From the NCBI RefSeq assembly GCF_025770765.1, contig NZ_JANZKY010000006.1, positions 1 through 64,000 of the forward strand: a stretch of 64,000 nt of DNA, given 5' to 3'. Source of the DNA: Propionivibrio soli. Its GTDB lineage: Bacteria; Pseudomonadota; Gammaproteobacteria; Burkholderiales; Rhodocyclaceae. Position numbers and translations under genes: made by a program. Shown in pieces: positions 29,801 to 37,421 of the stretch; positions within the stretch are counted from its first letter, which is position 1, and each line of letters begins with the position of its first letter. The notes beneath the pieces were generated by a model. The model saw nothing but the letters and a program-made list of their open reading frames with translations, ran no database searches and was not told the origin of the DNA.

Positions 29801-31103
29801 ACACATCCAGCGTCTCGCGCATTACGACTCGCTGACCGGTTTGCCGAATCGCACGCTGCTGGCCGACCGGGTCGGCCAAGCCCTGAGCCGCGTCGAGCGG
29901 AATAATGAGCCGTTGGCGCTCGTCTTCCTCGACCTCGACCGCTTCAAGAACGTGAATGATTCTCTGGGCCATCGCATTGGCGACGAGTTGCTGGTTCAGG
30001 TCGCCGAGCGCTTGAAAACCACGCTGCGTGAGGAAGACACGGTGTCCCGCCTCGGCGGCGATGAGTTCATCATGGTGCTGCCGGGAACGAGCGCGGACGG
30101 GGCGGCGCACGTGGCCGAGAAACTGCTCAGGACGTTGTCGCTGCCTTACCGTTTCGAAAAGCACGAACTGTCCGTGACGCCATCGCTGGGGATCGCGATG
30201 TACCCAGCCGACGGAAACAATTACGAGACGCTCTCGATGTGCGCCGATGCGGCGATGTACCGGGCAAAGCAGAGCGGGCGCAATACCTTCCGCTTCTTCA
30301 CGCGCGAGATGCAGGAGCGATCCGAGCGTACGCTGCAGCTAGAGAACGCAATGCGTCGCGCGCTCGAACTCGACCAGCTCGAACTCCACTATCAGCCGCA
30401 GATTTCTTTGCATGACAATCGGATTGTCGGCGCCGAGGCTCTGCTGCGATGGAGGCATCCGGATTTCGGGATGGTTCCGCCGAGCGATTTCATCCCCGTG
30501 GCAGAAGACAGCGGCCTGATTCTCCCTGTCGGCGAATGGGTGTTGCGTGCCGCGGCAGTGCAGATGAAACGCTGGATGGACGAGGGAAGGGCACCTATGG
30601 TGATTGCCGTGAACCTCTCCGCCGTGCAGTTCCGACAAACGAACCTCCCCGAACTCGTCTCCCAGATCCTCCATGAGACGGGGCTGCCTGCCCACTGCCT
30701 TGAACTTGAATTGACCGAGGGGGTCGCGATGGATAACCCTCTCGCGGCGATTTCGCTGATGGAGGATCTGCACGAGCGCGGCGTACGCATGTCGATCGAC
30801 GACTTCGGGACCGGTTACTCCTCGCTCAGCTACTTGAAACGCTTCAAGGTGTACAAGCTCAAGATCGACCAGTCCTTCGTGCGCGACATCCTCACTGATC
30901 CGGAAGATGCGGCGATCGTGGACGCGATTATTGGTCTCGCCCGCAGCCTCGGCATGCATACGATTGCGGAGGGCGTGGAGACGGCGGCGCAGCTCGACTT
31001 TCTGCGCAAACGCGGATGCAACGAGATACAGGGGTACCTCATTGGCCGCCCCATGAACTCGCAAGATTTCGAAGCGTTTCTCGCGCACTACGAGAACGAC
31101 TGA
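26856..31103 (+). CDS. Membrane sensor with PAS, GAF, GGDEF and EAL domains
   Basis: 1415 residues. Membrane helices lie near 27-46, 52-70 and 100-118, and a fourth near 388-410, enclosing a Cache-like periplasmic domain. Then come PAS (about 430-550), GAF (about 558-715), two more PAS (about 742-860 and 865-985), GGDEF (about 990-1150) and EAL (about 1165-1405). The diguanylate cyclase loop RLGGDEF (1065-1071) and the phosphodiesterase motif EALLRW (1194-1199) are both intact, so it may make or degrade cyclic di-GMP in response to an external and a cytoplasmic signal. The start may be GTG 26856 or GTG 26874; neither is decisive. Confidence 0.93.
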   Translation: MRGYQSVIDRSADSSSAKRHVSPARVVFLYALFAGLWIVTSGALLTLSVDDPVLQGRIELGKGLLFVLVTSGLLYIGLRNWGAPVSDLPDRARLHATEYRWRALVFLTLIAAIPLVGYMVVSIHGPQVRRDAFVGLKAVAELKARQVENWLGERDKDAAVVMFAPGLVQMVAGLQADRAGTQRAALQAGLAAAVAAMKYEEAILTDPQGRPLVSVGREHAVSEQTRDRIATALRTGRSEFGDFSQDSEGRLHTDLVVPLLKYGGERPVPVGAIVLHETPEHFLFPYFALWPTSNTSGETLLVRKLGDSFVFFNETQRETRKKGWRRLSLAGLGTIGAAAANTSAPGVGEGTDYRGEEVLAAFRPIAGRDWVLVTKLDRGEVMAPLRDLAFWVSLVALVSISLVCGAMMLLWRARSRNIDLERRAQSDRQLKQFYDLPFIGIAMSPPQSRALTKCNDYLCEILGYRREELLAREWTTLLHPDDASDASFEDVLAGRAEAYAGDRRFVRSDGATVYAVLDVRCVRDVRGDPEHIFITVQDISARKVAEARLQRLTHIYAALSECNQAIVRCDTKEELFPKICRFAVEFGGMKTAWIGELDAHRGRLRAVASYGDESGRLENFEVAIDDGCAGDENANCLGALGAALRKAEPVWSQDCREKPAMLPGGQPCSSAGWLASGVLPLTCRDRPFGALVIYAGEINAFDDTAQQLLAEMAMDISFALTSFSREEERRRIEAALRESETRFRNLYEKAPLPYQSLDVEGNILDVNEAWLALLGRERDDVIGRFVGEFLTAPCAEALTEEFHRFVSEDRVDGRVFEFVRKDGSIRSLGVSAQAARDADGRFLRTHWIMADLTERQKAEEQLKLAAKVFDQSAEGVIITDAELNILMVNRAFTEITGYSAEEVVGKTPGILSSGHHDANFYRDLWNSVRVDGHWHGEMWNRRKDGEIYPELVSISQVEDADGKTTHYVGIFSDISEHKESQAHIQRLAHYDSLTGLPNRTLLADRVGQALSRVERNNEPLALVFLDLDRFKNVNDSLGHRIGDELLVQVAERLKTTLREEDTVSRLGGDEFIMVLPGTSADGAAHVAEKLLRTLSLPYRFEKHELSVTPSLGIAMYPADGNNYETLSMCADAAMYRAKQSGRNTFRFFTREMQERSERTLQLENAMRRALELDQLELHYQPQISLHDNRIVGAEALLRWRHPDFGMVPPSDFIPVAEDSGLILPVGEWVLRAAAVQMKRWMDEGRAPMVIAVNLSAVQFRQTNLPELVSQILHETGLPAHCLELELTEGVAMDNPLAAISLMEDLHERGVRMSIDDFGTGYSSLSYLKRFKVYKLKIDQSFVRDILTDPEDAAIVDAIIGLARSLGMHTIAEGVETAAQLDFLRKRGCNEIQGYLIGRPMNSQDFEAFLAHYEND

Positions 31104-31139
31104 CCACCGTCGAGGAGCCGGTCGTCCTCGGCGCCGGGC

Positions 31140-32579
31140 TCAGCGTTCGGCCAGCCAGCGCAGAAGCGCGTCCATCGCCGGTTTGCCTCCGCGGGCTTTG
31201 GCGTCGTTGATCAGAAACACCACGATCCAGCGCCGATCATCGGCGTCCTGGACATAGCCGGCGATACTGCGCACATTCTCCAGGTAACCCGTTTTCAGAC
31301 GCGCACGGCCGGTGGCCGTGCTGTCACCGAGACGCTTTTTCATCGTGCCGTCGATACCGGCGATCGGCAACGAAGCAAACAGCTCAGGCATCACCGGGCT
31401 CCTCCACGCGGCAAGCAGCAGGCGACCGAGGCTGTCAGCCGAGATACGCTCGCGGCGAGATAGGCCGGAGCCGTTGTCGAGGATGAGTCCGGGCATGCGC
31501 AACCCTTTGGTGGCCAGCCAATCTTCGATGCGGCGTCGCGCCGCCTCGGGAGTCGCAGGCCGGTCGGCGGCGAGCGTCAGAAACACCTGGCGTGCCATGA
31601 CATTGTTGCTGTACTTGTTGATCTCGCGGACCACTTCCCCGAGTGCCGGTGACTCGTTGACCGCCAGGATCGGAGCGCCTGCGGGCGCCTTGCCTTCGCG
31701 TACGCGGCCCGTGAACGTCCCTCCCAATTCTCTCCAAAGGGCTGAAAACAGGCGACCTACCTGCATGTCGGCCGGCCACGGCGAGAGATGAAGCGCCTTC
31801 GGGCCGCATGCGGCGGGAAAGATGCCGCGCAACTCAATCACGTCCGCCCCGGCGTCGACCTTGAACTTCTCTCGCCAGTCTCCGCACGGCTCGTCGCTGA
31901 GTTTGAGGCGATTCACAAGGTGCAGTCCGTCGCTCGGGGTCTCGGCGAGAATTTCCACCTGCGTGCCGCCCGGATCGGGTTGCAACGTGAGATGTACGCT
32001 CTTGAGGTTGACGAGCAGGGCGTCGGGGCCGGCGTTGTAGGGACGCAGCGGCTCGCGGTCGAATTCGCCAGGGTCATGCGGCGGTAGCAGGAAGGCGCTG
32101 CGATCGAGTACCAGGTCGCCATTGATGTCACGTACGCCGTGCACGCGCAGGCGTCTCAACAGCAGCCAGAATTGTTCGAGCGCGAGTCGCGGGTCGCCGC
32201 TGCCACGCAGATAAAGATTGCCTTCGAGCCGCCCCTCGACGGGCGGGCGGTCTCCCAGGGCTTCCGTCGTCCATACATACGCGGGACCGAGGAGTTCGAG
32301 CGCCGCATAGGTGGTGACGAGCTTCATGACCGACGCGGGATTCATCGGCTGCTCGGCGTTGTGGCGGATCAGCGGGACCTTGGAATCGACGTCCTGCACC
32401 ACGACGCTGACGCTACGAATCGGAATGCCGGCCTCCTTGAGCGCGGTGGTGACGGTCGCCGGCAACTCCGCTGCCCACGCGCGCGCGACAAACAAGCAAA
32501 ACAACGGCAGAAGAAGGCACAGTCGGGATCGGCTAGCCTGGCATTTTTCGGAGGACTGCCCCATAGCTTCTCGGTTCAT
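31140..32579 (-). CDS. dacB: D-alanyl-D-alanine carboxypeptidase/endopeptidase (PBP4 type)
   Basis: From ATG 32579 the protein has 479 residues with a signal peptide ending near ARAWA. Penicillin-binding motifs are complete: SVMK (S83 nucleophile, K86), SNN in INKYSNNVMAR, and KTG at 429-431. This class C low-mass PBP trims or cleaves peptidoglycan cross-links in the periplasm. An internal ATG at 32564 is equally possible; neither has a strong ribosome binding site. It is divergent from the PilZ gene with a 56-base gap. Confidence 0.93.
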   Translation of the reverse strand: MNREAMGQSSEKCQASRSRLCLLLPLFCLFVARAWAAELPATVTTALKEAGIPIRSVSVVVQDVDSKVPLIRHNAEQPMNPASVMKLVTTYAALELLGPAYVWTTEALGDRPPVEGRLEGNLYLRGSGDPRLALEQFWLLLRRLRVHGVRDINGDLVLDRSAFLLPPHDPGEFDREPLRPYNAGPDALLVNLKSVHLTLQPDPGGTQVEILAETPSDGLHLVNRLKLSDEPCGDWREKFKVDAGADVIELRGIFPAACGPKALHLSPWPADMQVGRLFSALWRELGGTFTGRVREGKAPAGAPILAVNESPALGEVVREINKYSNNVMARQVFLTLAADRPATPEAARRRIEDWLATKGLRMPGLILDNGSGLSRRERISADSLGRLLLAAWRSPVMPELFASLPIAGIDGTMKKRLGDSTATGRARLKTGYLENVRSIAGYVQDADDRRWIVVFLINDAKARGGKPAMDALLRWLAER

Positions 32580-32635
32580 GAAATATGAGTAAAATGATCT
32601 GGCCCCACGACACGTAAACAACCGACGAGGAACAC

Positions 32636-33193
32636 ATGAAGGAGCAACGCCGTCATCAGCGCATCCGCTTCAAGTACCCGCCGCTTGTCCGCATCGGGCA
32701 ACTCGGACTGTCGGGAACAGGAACCCTGGAAAATCTCTCACTTGGCGGGCTCATGCTGCGCACGGAACTGCCGCTCAAGGTAGGCGAACCCTTCGGGTGC
32801 GAATTCGTGGTCTTCGATTCGCCTCTTATTGATATGCCGGCGGTTGTCGTGAGCAAGGTGGGTGACCTCTACGGCTCGCGTTTTCAGGCGGGCCCGATCA
32901 GTGAATCGCTGATCCAGGGAGCCATCGACAAGGCGCTGGCCTCCGGCAAAGCGTCGATCCTGAGTATAAATGATCTGCAAGGGCGCAAGGTCATGAGAGT
33001 GGTCGGCGGACTGAACGCCGGGCTGCGCAACGATATGCTTTATGGCCTCACGCGCACCGGCGTCGAGCAGATCGATCTCTCCGAGGTCACCGAGATCGAC
33101 AGCGAGGGGCTTGATCTTTGCAGGCTGGCGATCGCGCAGAAAATCGAGATCGTGCGCGTATCGCCTTGCGTGCGTGCGCTCATGGCGGCCTAG
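32636..33193 (+). CDS. PilZ domain protein with a STAS-like C-terminal domain
   Basis: 185 residues, ATG 32636 after GAGGAACAC. The N-terminal half (1-100) is a PilZ domain: it has the RRHQRIRF arginine motif and LSLGGLMLR, the pair that binds cyclic di-GMP. The C-terminal half (about 115-185: VMRVVGGLNAGLR, then IDLSEVTEIDSEGLDLCRLA) looks like a STAS/MlaB fold, usually an anti-sigma antagonist or lipid-transport module. The STAS call is from pattern only. It may respond to the large GGDEF/EAL protein upstream, but this is inference. Confidence 0.75.
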   Translation: MKEQRRHQRIRFKYPPLVRIGQLGLSGTGTLENLSLGGLMLRTELPLKVGEPFGCEFVVFDSPLIDMPAVVVSKVGDLYGSRFQAGPISESLIQGAIDKALASGKASILSINDLQGRKVMRVVGGLNAGLRNDMLYGLTRTGVEQIDLSEVTEIDSEGLDLCRLAIAQKIEIVRVSPCVRALMAA

Positions 33194-33453
33194 GGCGGTC
33201 ACCGACAGCTTCGTTCCTGGGTTCATTTCGAATCCGCCTCGGCCCATCCTCGCCTTCAGCACAATTGCGCGGAGGCGGTGTGCGGTCCCTTTCTTCGTGC
33301 GCCGCGTCGCCGCTGCCCTGCGGCCGAATCCGCGATTCGCGGTTAAGCCGATTCATTCCATCGCGCTGCGCGGAGTAAGTGTGACGTAAGCTTCGCTCCC
33401 TATCGTCCGGTCCACCGTGGCCCTTGTGCCGCTCCACGATGGAGGAAGAAACG

Positions 33454-33768
33454 ATGGTCGAGGACATCGCCGCTCGTGTGTCGGCAAACCCGAAGTACCA
33501 CAGGCTCGTCGGGACGCGCGGAGTCTATAGCGTTCTCATGACGCTCTGCGTGATGGTCGTGTATTACGGCTACATCCTGCTCATCGCCTTCGATAAGGAA
33601 TGGCTGGCGGGCAAGCTCGCGGGAGGTATGACGACGTCGATCGGCATTCCCCTCGGCGTCGGCGTCATCGTGGCTACGATCATTCTGACAAATATCTATG
33701 TGCGACGGGCCAATACCGAGTTCGATCGCCTGAACGCAGAAATCATCTCGGAGGCGAACCGGAAATGA
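33454..33768 (+). CDS. DUF485 membrane protein, ActP partner
   Basis: The 104-residue protein has two membrane helices (about 27-48 and 62-84) and a charged C terminus, the DUF485/YjcH pattern. ATG 33454 is chosen because GGAGGAAG ends about five bases upstream, which excludes the ATG at 33439. The gene overlaps actP by four bases (ATGA). DUF485 proteins are regularly encoded directly before acetate permeases. Confidence 0.9.
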   Translation: MVEDIAARVSANPKYHRLVGTRGVYSVLMTLCVMVVYYGYILLIAFDKEWLAGKLAGGMTTSIGIPLGVGVIVATIILTNIYVRRANTEFDRLNAEIISEANRK

Positions 33769-35489
33769 GCAGGCTTTCCTTGAGCAGAGTCATGTCGGCG
33801 GGCGCGCTCTTCGCCATCGCGGGAGCTGCCTATGCAGCGGGTGCCGATCTCGGTCAGACGACCAAGCAGGCGACCAACTGGGTGGCCATCATCATGTTTG
33901 CCGGGTTCGTTGTCATTACGCTGGCGATTACCAAGTGGGCCGCGGCGCGCACACGTTCTGCCGCCGACTTCTACACCGCGGGCGGCGGCATCACCGGGTT
34001 TCAGAACGGTCTCGCGATTGCCGGCGACTACATGTCGGCGGCATCTTTTCTCGGTATCTCGGGACTCGTTTTTGGCAGTGGCTTCGATGGCCTGATCTTT
34101 TCGATCGGCTGGCTCGTCGGTTGGCCAGTGATCACGTTTCTGATGGCCGAACGGCTGCGCAACCTCGGCAAATTCACGTTCGCCGACGTGGCGTCGTACC
34201 GCTTCGCCCAGACCCCGACACGGATCTTCGCCGCGTGTGGATCGCTGGTCGTGGTCGCCTTCTACATGATCGCGCAGATGGTCGGCGCAGGACAATTGAT
34301 CAAGGTCCTGTTCGGGCTCGAGTATCAGTACGCCGTGATGATCGTCGGTGTGCTCATGATGCTCTATGTCCTTTTCGGCGGCATGACGGCGACGACCTGG
34401 GTTCAGATCATCAAGGCGTGCATGCTGCTTGTCGGCGCGTCGTTCATGGCCCTCGCGGTTCTCTACCAATTCAACTTCAACCCCGAGGCGTTGTTCGCCA
34501 AAGCCGTAGAGGTGCACTCCAAGCACGACGCGATCATGGCGCCGGGCGGGCTGATCAAGGACCCGATTTCGGCGATTTCCGTCGGCATGGCGTTGATGTT
34601 CGGCACCGCCGGGCTGCCGCATATCCTGATGCGCTTCTTCACCGTGCCGAGCGCCAAGGAAGCACGCAAGTCGGTGGGTTGGGCGACGACCTGGATCGGT
34701 TACTTCTACATCCTGACGTTCATTATCGGCTTTGGCGCGATCGTGCTCGTGTCTACCGACCCGGCGTACCTCGCCGTGAAAATGGCGGACGGCAAGCCCG
34801 TTCTCGATGCCACCGGCAAGGTGGTCTACGACGGCTTGAAGGGCGGCGGCAACATGGCGGCGATCCATTTGGCCAATGCCGTGGGCGGCAACGTCTTCCT
34901 CGGCTTCATCTCGGCGGTTGCCTTTGCGACGATCCTCGCGGTGGTAGCCGGCTTGACGCTTTCCGGGGCCTCGGCGGTGTCGCATGACCTCTACGCCACG
35001 GTGATCAAGAAGGGGGCCGTTGATTCCGCGGCCGAGCTGCGTGTCTCGAAGATCACGACGATCTGTCTTGGCATCGTCGCGGTGATTCTCGGCATCGCGT
35101 TCGAAAAGGAAAACGTCGCCTACATGGTCATGCTGGCGTTCGCGATCGCTTGTTCGGCCAACTTCCCCGTTCTGTTCATGGCGGTGTTGTGGAAAGACTG
35201 CACGACGCGCGGCGCGGTGACCGGTGGCTTTGTCGGCCTCCTGGCATCGGTCGGCCTCACCATCGTGTCGCCGTCGGTCTGGGAGGCTGTGCTGCACAAC
35301 CCGGCCGGAAGCGCACTCTTCCCCTACGCGTCGCCGGCGCTGTTTTCGATGTCGGCGGCTTTCGTCACGATCTACATCGTTTCCAAGCTCGACAATAGCC
35401 CGCAAGCGCAACGAGAGCGGCTGATCTATCCGGCGCAGAGGGTACGTTCCGAGACCGGTCTCGGGGCAGTGACTTCATCCGCGCACTGA
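33765..35489 (+). CDS. actP: Cation/acetate symporter
   Basis: 574 residues in the sodium:solute symporter family. A signal-like N terminus ([15 protein letters not shown]) precedes about 13 membrane helices. ActP signatures include [20 protein letters not shown] and [17 protein letters not shown]. It takes up acetate and other short carboxylates with a cation. Translation is coupled to the DUF485 gene, and a strong terminator follows within 25 bases. Confidence 0.95.
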   Translation: MSRLSLSRVMSAGALFAIAGAAYAAGADLGQTTKQATNWVAIIMFAGFVVITLAITKWAAARTRSAADFYTAGGGITGFQNGLAIAGDYMSAASFLGISGLVFGSGFDGLIFSIGWLVGWPVITFLMAERLRNLGKFTFADVASYRFAQTPTRIFAACGSLVVVAFYMIAQMVGAGQLIKVLFGLEYQYAVMIVGVLMMLYVLFGGMTATTWVQIIKACMLLVGASFMALAVLYQFNFNPEALFAKAVEVHSKHDAIMAPGGLIKDPISAISVGMALMFGTAGLPHILMRFFTVPSAKEARKSVGWATTWIGYFYILTFIIGFGAIVLVSTDPAYLAVKMADGKPVLDATGKVVYDGLKGGGNMAAIHLANAVGGNVFLGFISAVAFATILAVVAGLTLSGASAVSHDLYATVIKKGAVDSAAELRVSKITTICLGIVAVILGIAFEKENVAYMVMLAFAIACSANFPVLFMAVLWKDCTTRGAVTGGFVGLLASVGLTIVSPSVWEAVLHNPAGSALFPYASPALFSMSAAFVTIYIVSKLDNSPQAQRERLIYPAQRVRSETGLGAVTSSAH

Positions 35490-35508
35490 TTCGCCGTTCG
35501 TGCAAAGG

Positions 35509-35540
35509 AAAAAGCCCGGGGAAAACCCCGGGCTTTTTTT
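35509..35540 (+). terminator. Intrinsic terminator after actP
   Basis: AGCCCGGGG (35513-35521) pairs perfectly with CCCCGGGCT (35526-35534) around AAAA, flanked by A before and seven T at the end (35534-35540). It probably works in both directions, serving the convergent small hypothetical gene too. Confidence 0.95.
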
Positions 35541-35558
35541 CTTGTGGCGTCGAATGCA

Positions 35559-35834
35559 CTAGAACAATGTGGCGACGACGTCGCGATCGCGTGCTTTCAG
35601 TTTCTCCAGTCCCTTCAATGCTTCCACGGTACATCCGTGGATCTGTCCGTGCTCGATGAAGCGATCGAGGGTTTCCGCCAACGGGTAAGCAGCCTCGTGC
35701 CACTGTTCCCTGAACACTCCCTCGGTGAGGCGCTCGCAAGTTAGCCTCCCCGGCCGTAGGCGAACAAAGACCGCCGTCTGCCCGTCGCGCCGCGTAACGA
35801 TCGCGGTTTCGTGTTGTTCGTTGGTTACCACCAT
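35559..35834 (-). CDS. Hypothetical protein, 91 residues
   Basis: I do not recognise this protein. It is a soluble 91-residue frame with a plausible mixed composition: an N-terminal beta-rich half (AIVTRRDGQTAVFVRLRPG) and a helical C-terminal half (PLAETLDRFIEHG, ALKGLEKLKAR). It sits between the actP terminator and the divergent DUF134 gene. Its stop lies 19 bases from the terminator hairpin, as expected for a real gene. The ribosome binding site is weak. Confidence 0.55.
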   Translation of the reverse strand: MVVTNEQHETAIVTRRDGQTAVFVRLRPGRLTCERLTEGVFREQWHEAAYPLAETLDRFIEHGQIHGCTVEALKGLEKLKARDRDVVATLF

Positions 35835-35903
35835 GCGGGCATCGTACCAGTTTCACGAACGGTGCGAAGCACACCCGGGAACGCTTGTCTTATATTCCTT
35901 AAC

Positions 35904-35915
35904 TGGCATATGCCA
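35904..35915. promoter_or_regulatory. Perfect palindrome, possible operator
   Basis: TGGCATATGCCA is a perfect 12-base inverted repeat in the 137-base gap between the 91-residue hypothetical gene and the DUF134 gene. It is placed 57 bases before the DUF134 start, where an autoregulatory site would be expected. No binding data are available. Confidence 0.4.
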
Positions 35916-35971
35916 CTAATGTGTGATAGGCTGTCAGCACTGTCTCCTTGTTGCCAAGCACACCCAGTCCA

Positions 35972-36379
35972 ATGCCAAGACCCATGAAATGTCGGCGGGT
36001 AGCCTGCGAAATACGCGCGCGCTATTTCAAGCCGCAGGGTATTCCGTTGCGGCTTCTCGACGAGATCGAGTTGTCGCTTGATGAACTCGAAGCGATGCGT
36101 CTGACCGACGTCGAAGATTTGTATCAAGCGGATGCCGCGGCTCGGATGGGGGTATCGCGGCAGACGCTCGGCAACATTGTGGCAAAGGCACACAAAAAGG
36201 TGGCGCGCGCGCTCCTCGGGGGGCACGCCCTGCGTATCGGTGCCGTGGACGGTCCGGTTGCCATGTGTGCGCAGGAAGGTGAGTGCGCCCGTGAAACGGA
36301 GTGTGAGGGAAAAGCCGCCCGGATGCGGGAGACATCCTCCTCTTGTGGCCTCCCAACACCAGAGAAAGAACATCAGTAA
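35972..36379 (+). CDS. DUF134 family helix-turn-helix protein
   Basis: 135 residues starting MPRPMKCRRVACEIRARYFK, close to the usual MPRP-K-RRV start of the family. The helix-turn-helix lies near residues 45-80 (ELEAMRLTDVEDLYQ, then AARMGVSRQTLGNIVAKA) and resembles sigma region 4. A Cys-rich tail follows (CAQEGECARETECEG). DUF134 genes often sit next to NifX-like genes, as here with a 24-base gap. The frame is open from a TTG at 35948, but the ATG fits the family. Confidence 0.88.
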   Translation: MPRPMKCRRVACEIRARYFKPQGIPLRLLDEIELSLDELEAMRLTDVEDLYQADAAARMGVSRQTLGNIVAKAHKKVARALLGGHALRIGAVDGPVAMCAQEGECARETECEGKAARMRETSSSCGLPTPEKEHQ

Positions 36380-36403
36380 CGAATCCTATTGCGAGAGAAA
36401 ACG

Positions 36404-37378
36404 ATGAAACTGTGTATGCCAATTCGTGCGCCAGGCGGACTTCAGGCCGAGATCGAGCCCCATCTTCCGAACGCCGAGTACCTGCTGTTTTTCGACACGG
36501 AGAGCCGCCATTTTCATGAGGTCTGCCTACGCGATCAAAAGGCCGGCTCTGGAGCGGACCTTGAAATCCATGCCGTCCTGTGCGGCAGCATCAACCGAGT
36601 GACGCTACGTAGTCTGTCGGACCAGGGGATCAAGGTGTACGGCATTGAAGCCACGACCGTCGGGGAAGCGATCGCTCATTTCGAGCGCGCGGGCCTGGCC
36701 AACGAAACCGCATCTCAGGCCGCCGGCGGGTGCTGTGGTGGTCATGGACACGGACATCATGGCGCGTCCGGTCACGACGGGGCGGGGTGTGGCGGCCATG
36801 GGGGTTGTGGCGGGGGCTGCGGCGGACATGGCCATGGACACGATCACGCGCATGGCGAGGAGTCTGATCGCGGTGGGTGTGGTAGCGGAGGGCATGGCGC
36901 CGGTCACGAAGGGGACCACCAAGGGCACCACCATGATGGCCACCATGAGCACGGGTCGGGCGGTTGCTGCGGTGGTCATGGCCGAAAGCAGGGGAACCGC
37001 GAGGCGGAAGTGCCGCCGCTGGGGCGAAAGGTGAAAGTCGCCGTGTGTAGCCAGAATCGAAAGACGGTCACCGACCATGCCGGCAAGTGTCGCAAGTTCT
37101 GGGTTTACGACATCGCCGATGGCCGCATCGTCGACAAGTCGCTGCTCGAACTCCCTCTTGACCAGACTTTCCACGAGACGCCTCCCGGGGCGGCGCACCC
37201 GCTGGACGCGATCGACGTTCTGATTGCCGCCGGCATGAGTCCGGGTTTGCAGTATCGCCTCCTCGGTGACGGTATCCGCAGCGTCGTCACGGAACTGAGC
37301 GAACCGGACGAAGCGGTCGCGGACGTGCTCGCTCAACTCGGCTACGGCGAGGTTGCCCTGCCAGCCGAAGCCAGCTAA
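36404..37378 (+). CDS. Two-domain NifX-like protein with a His/Gly/Cys-rich linker
   Basis: 324 residues. The N-terminal part (1-100) and the C-terminal part (about 208-318, with VKVAVCSQNRKTVTDHAGKC and DVLIAAGMSPGLQYRL) both look like the dinitrogenase iron-molybdenum cofactor biosynthesis (NifX/NafY) fold. Between them lies a linker (about 108-193) with about 21 His and 8 Cys in a Gly-rich background, such as GHGHGHDHAH and HQGHHHDGHHEHG. This suggests metal binding or metal-cofactor handling; no nif genes are present. ATG 36404 follows GCGAGAGAAAACG. It is probably co-transcribed with the DUF134 gene. Confidence 0.88.
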   Translation: MKLCMPIRAPGGLQAEIEPHLPNAEYLLFFDTESRHFHEVCLRDQKAGSGADLEIHAVLCGSINRVTLRSLSDQGIKVYGIEATTVGEAIAHFERAGLANETASQAAGGCCGGHGHGHHGASGHDGAGCGGHGGCGGGCGGHGHGHDHAHGEESDRGGCGSGGHGAGHEGDHQGHHHDGHHEHGSGGCCGGHGRKQGNREAEVPPLGRKVKVAVCSQNRKTVTDHAGKCRKFWVYDIADGRIVDKSLLELPLDQTFHETPPGAAHPLDAIDVLIAAGMSPGLQYRLLGDGIRSVVTELSEPDEAVADVLAQLGYGEVALPAEAS

Positions 37379-37394
37379 GGGCGACCTGTAGCAA

Positions 37395-37421
37395 CTGTAG
37401 CGCCTAGGTTAGGCGCTACAG
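37395..37421. terminator. Hairpin between convergent genes
   Basis: CTGTAGCGCCTA (37395-37406) pairs perfectly over 12 bases with TAGGCGCTACAG (37410-37421) around a 3-base loop. It lies between the NifX-like gene and the stop of the NodT-type gene. There is no T run on either side, so it is a bidirectional 3' hairpin rather than a classic intrinsic terminator. Confidence 0.55.

Noticed and set aside
33696-35411. 571-codon open frame on the minus strand opposite actP
   Set aside because: It is the shadow of a high-GC membrane protein gene: the translation is extremely rich in His, Arg and Asp with no domain, and the plus-strand product is unmistakable.
36725-36982. Short tandem DNA repeats in the NifX-like gene
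   Set aside because: The repetitive look comes from Gly and His codons of the linker; the frame is intact and the units are not regular.
36404-37378. NifX-like domains as evidence of nitrogen fixation
   Set aside because: Such domains occur in many bacteria that do not fix nitrogen, and no other nif gene is in the window.
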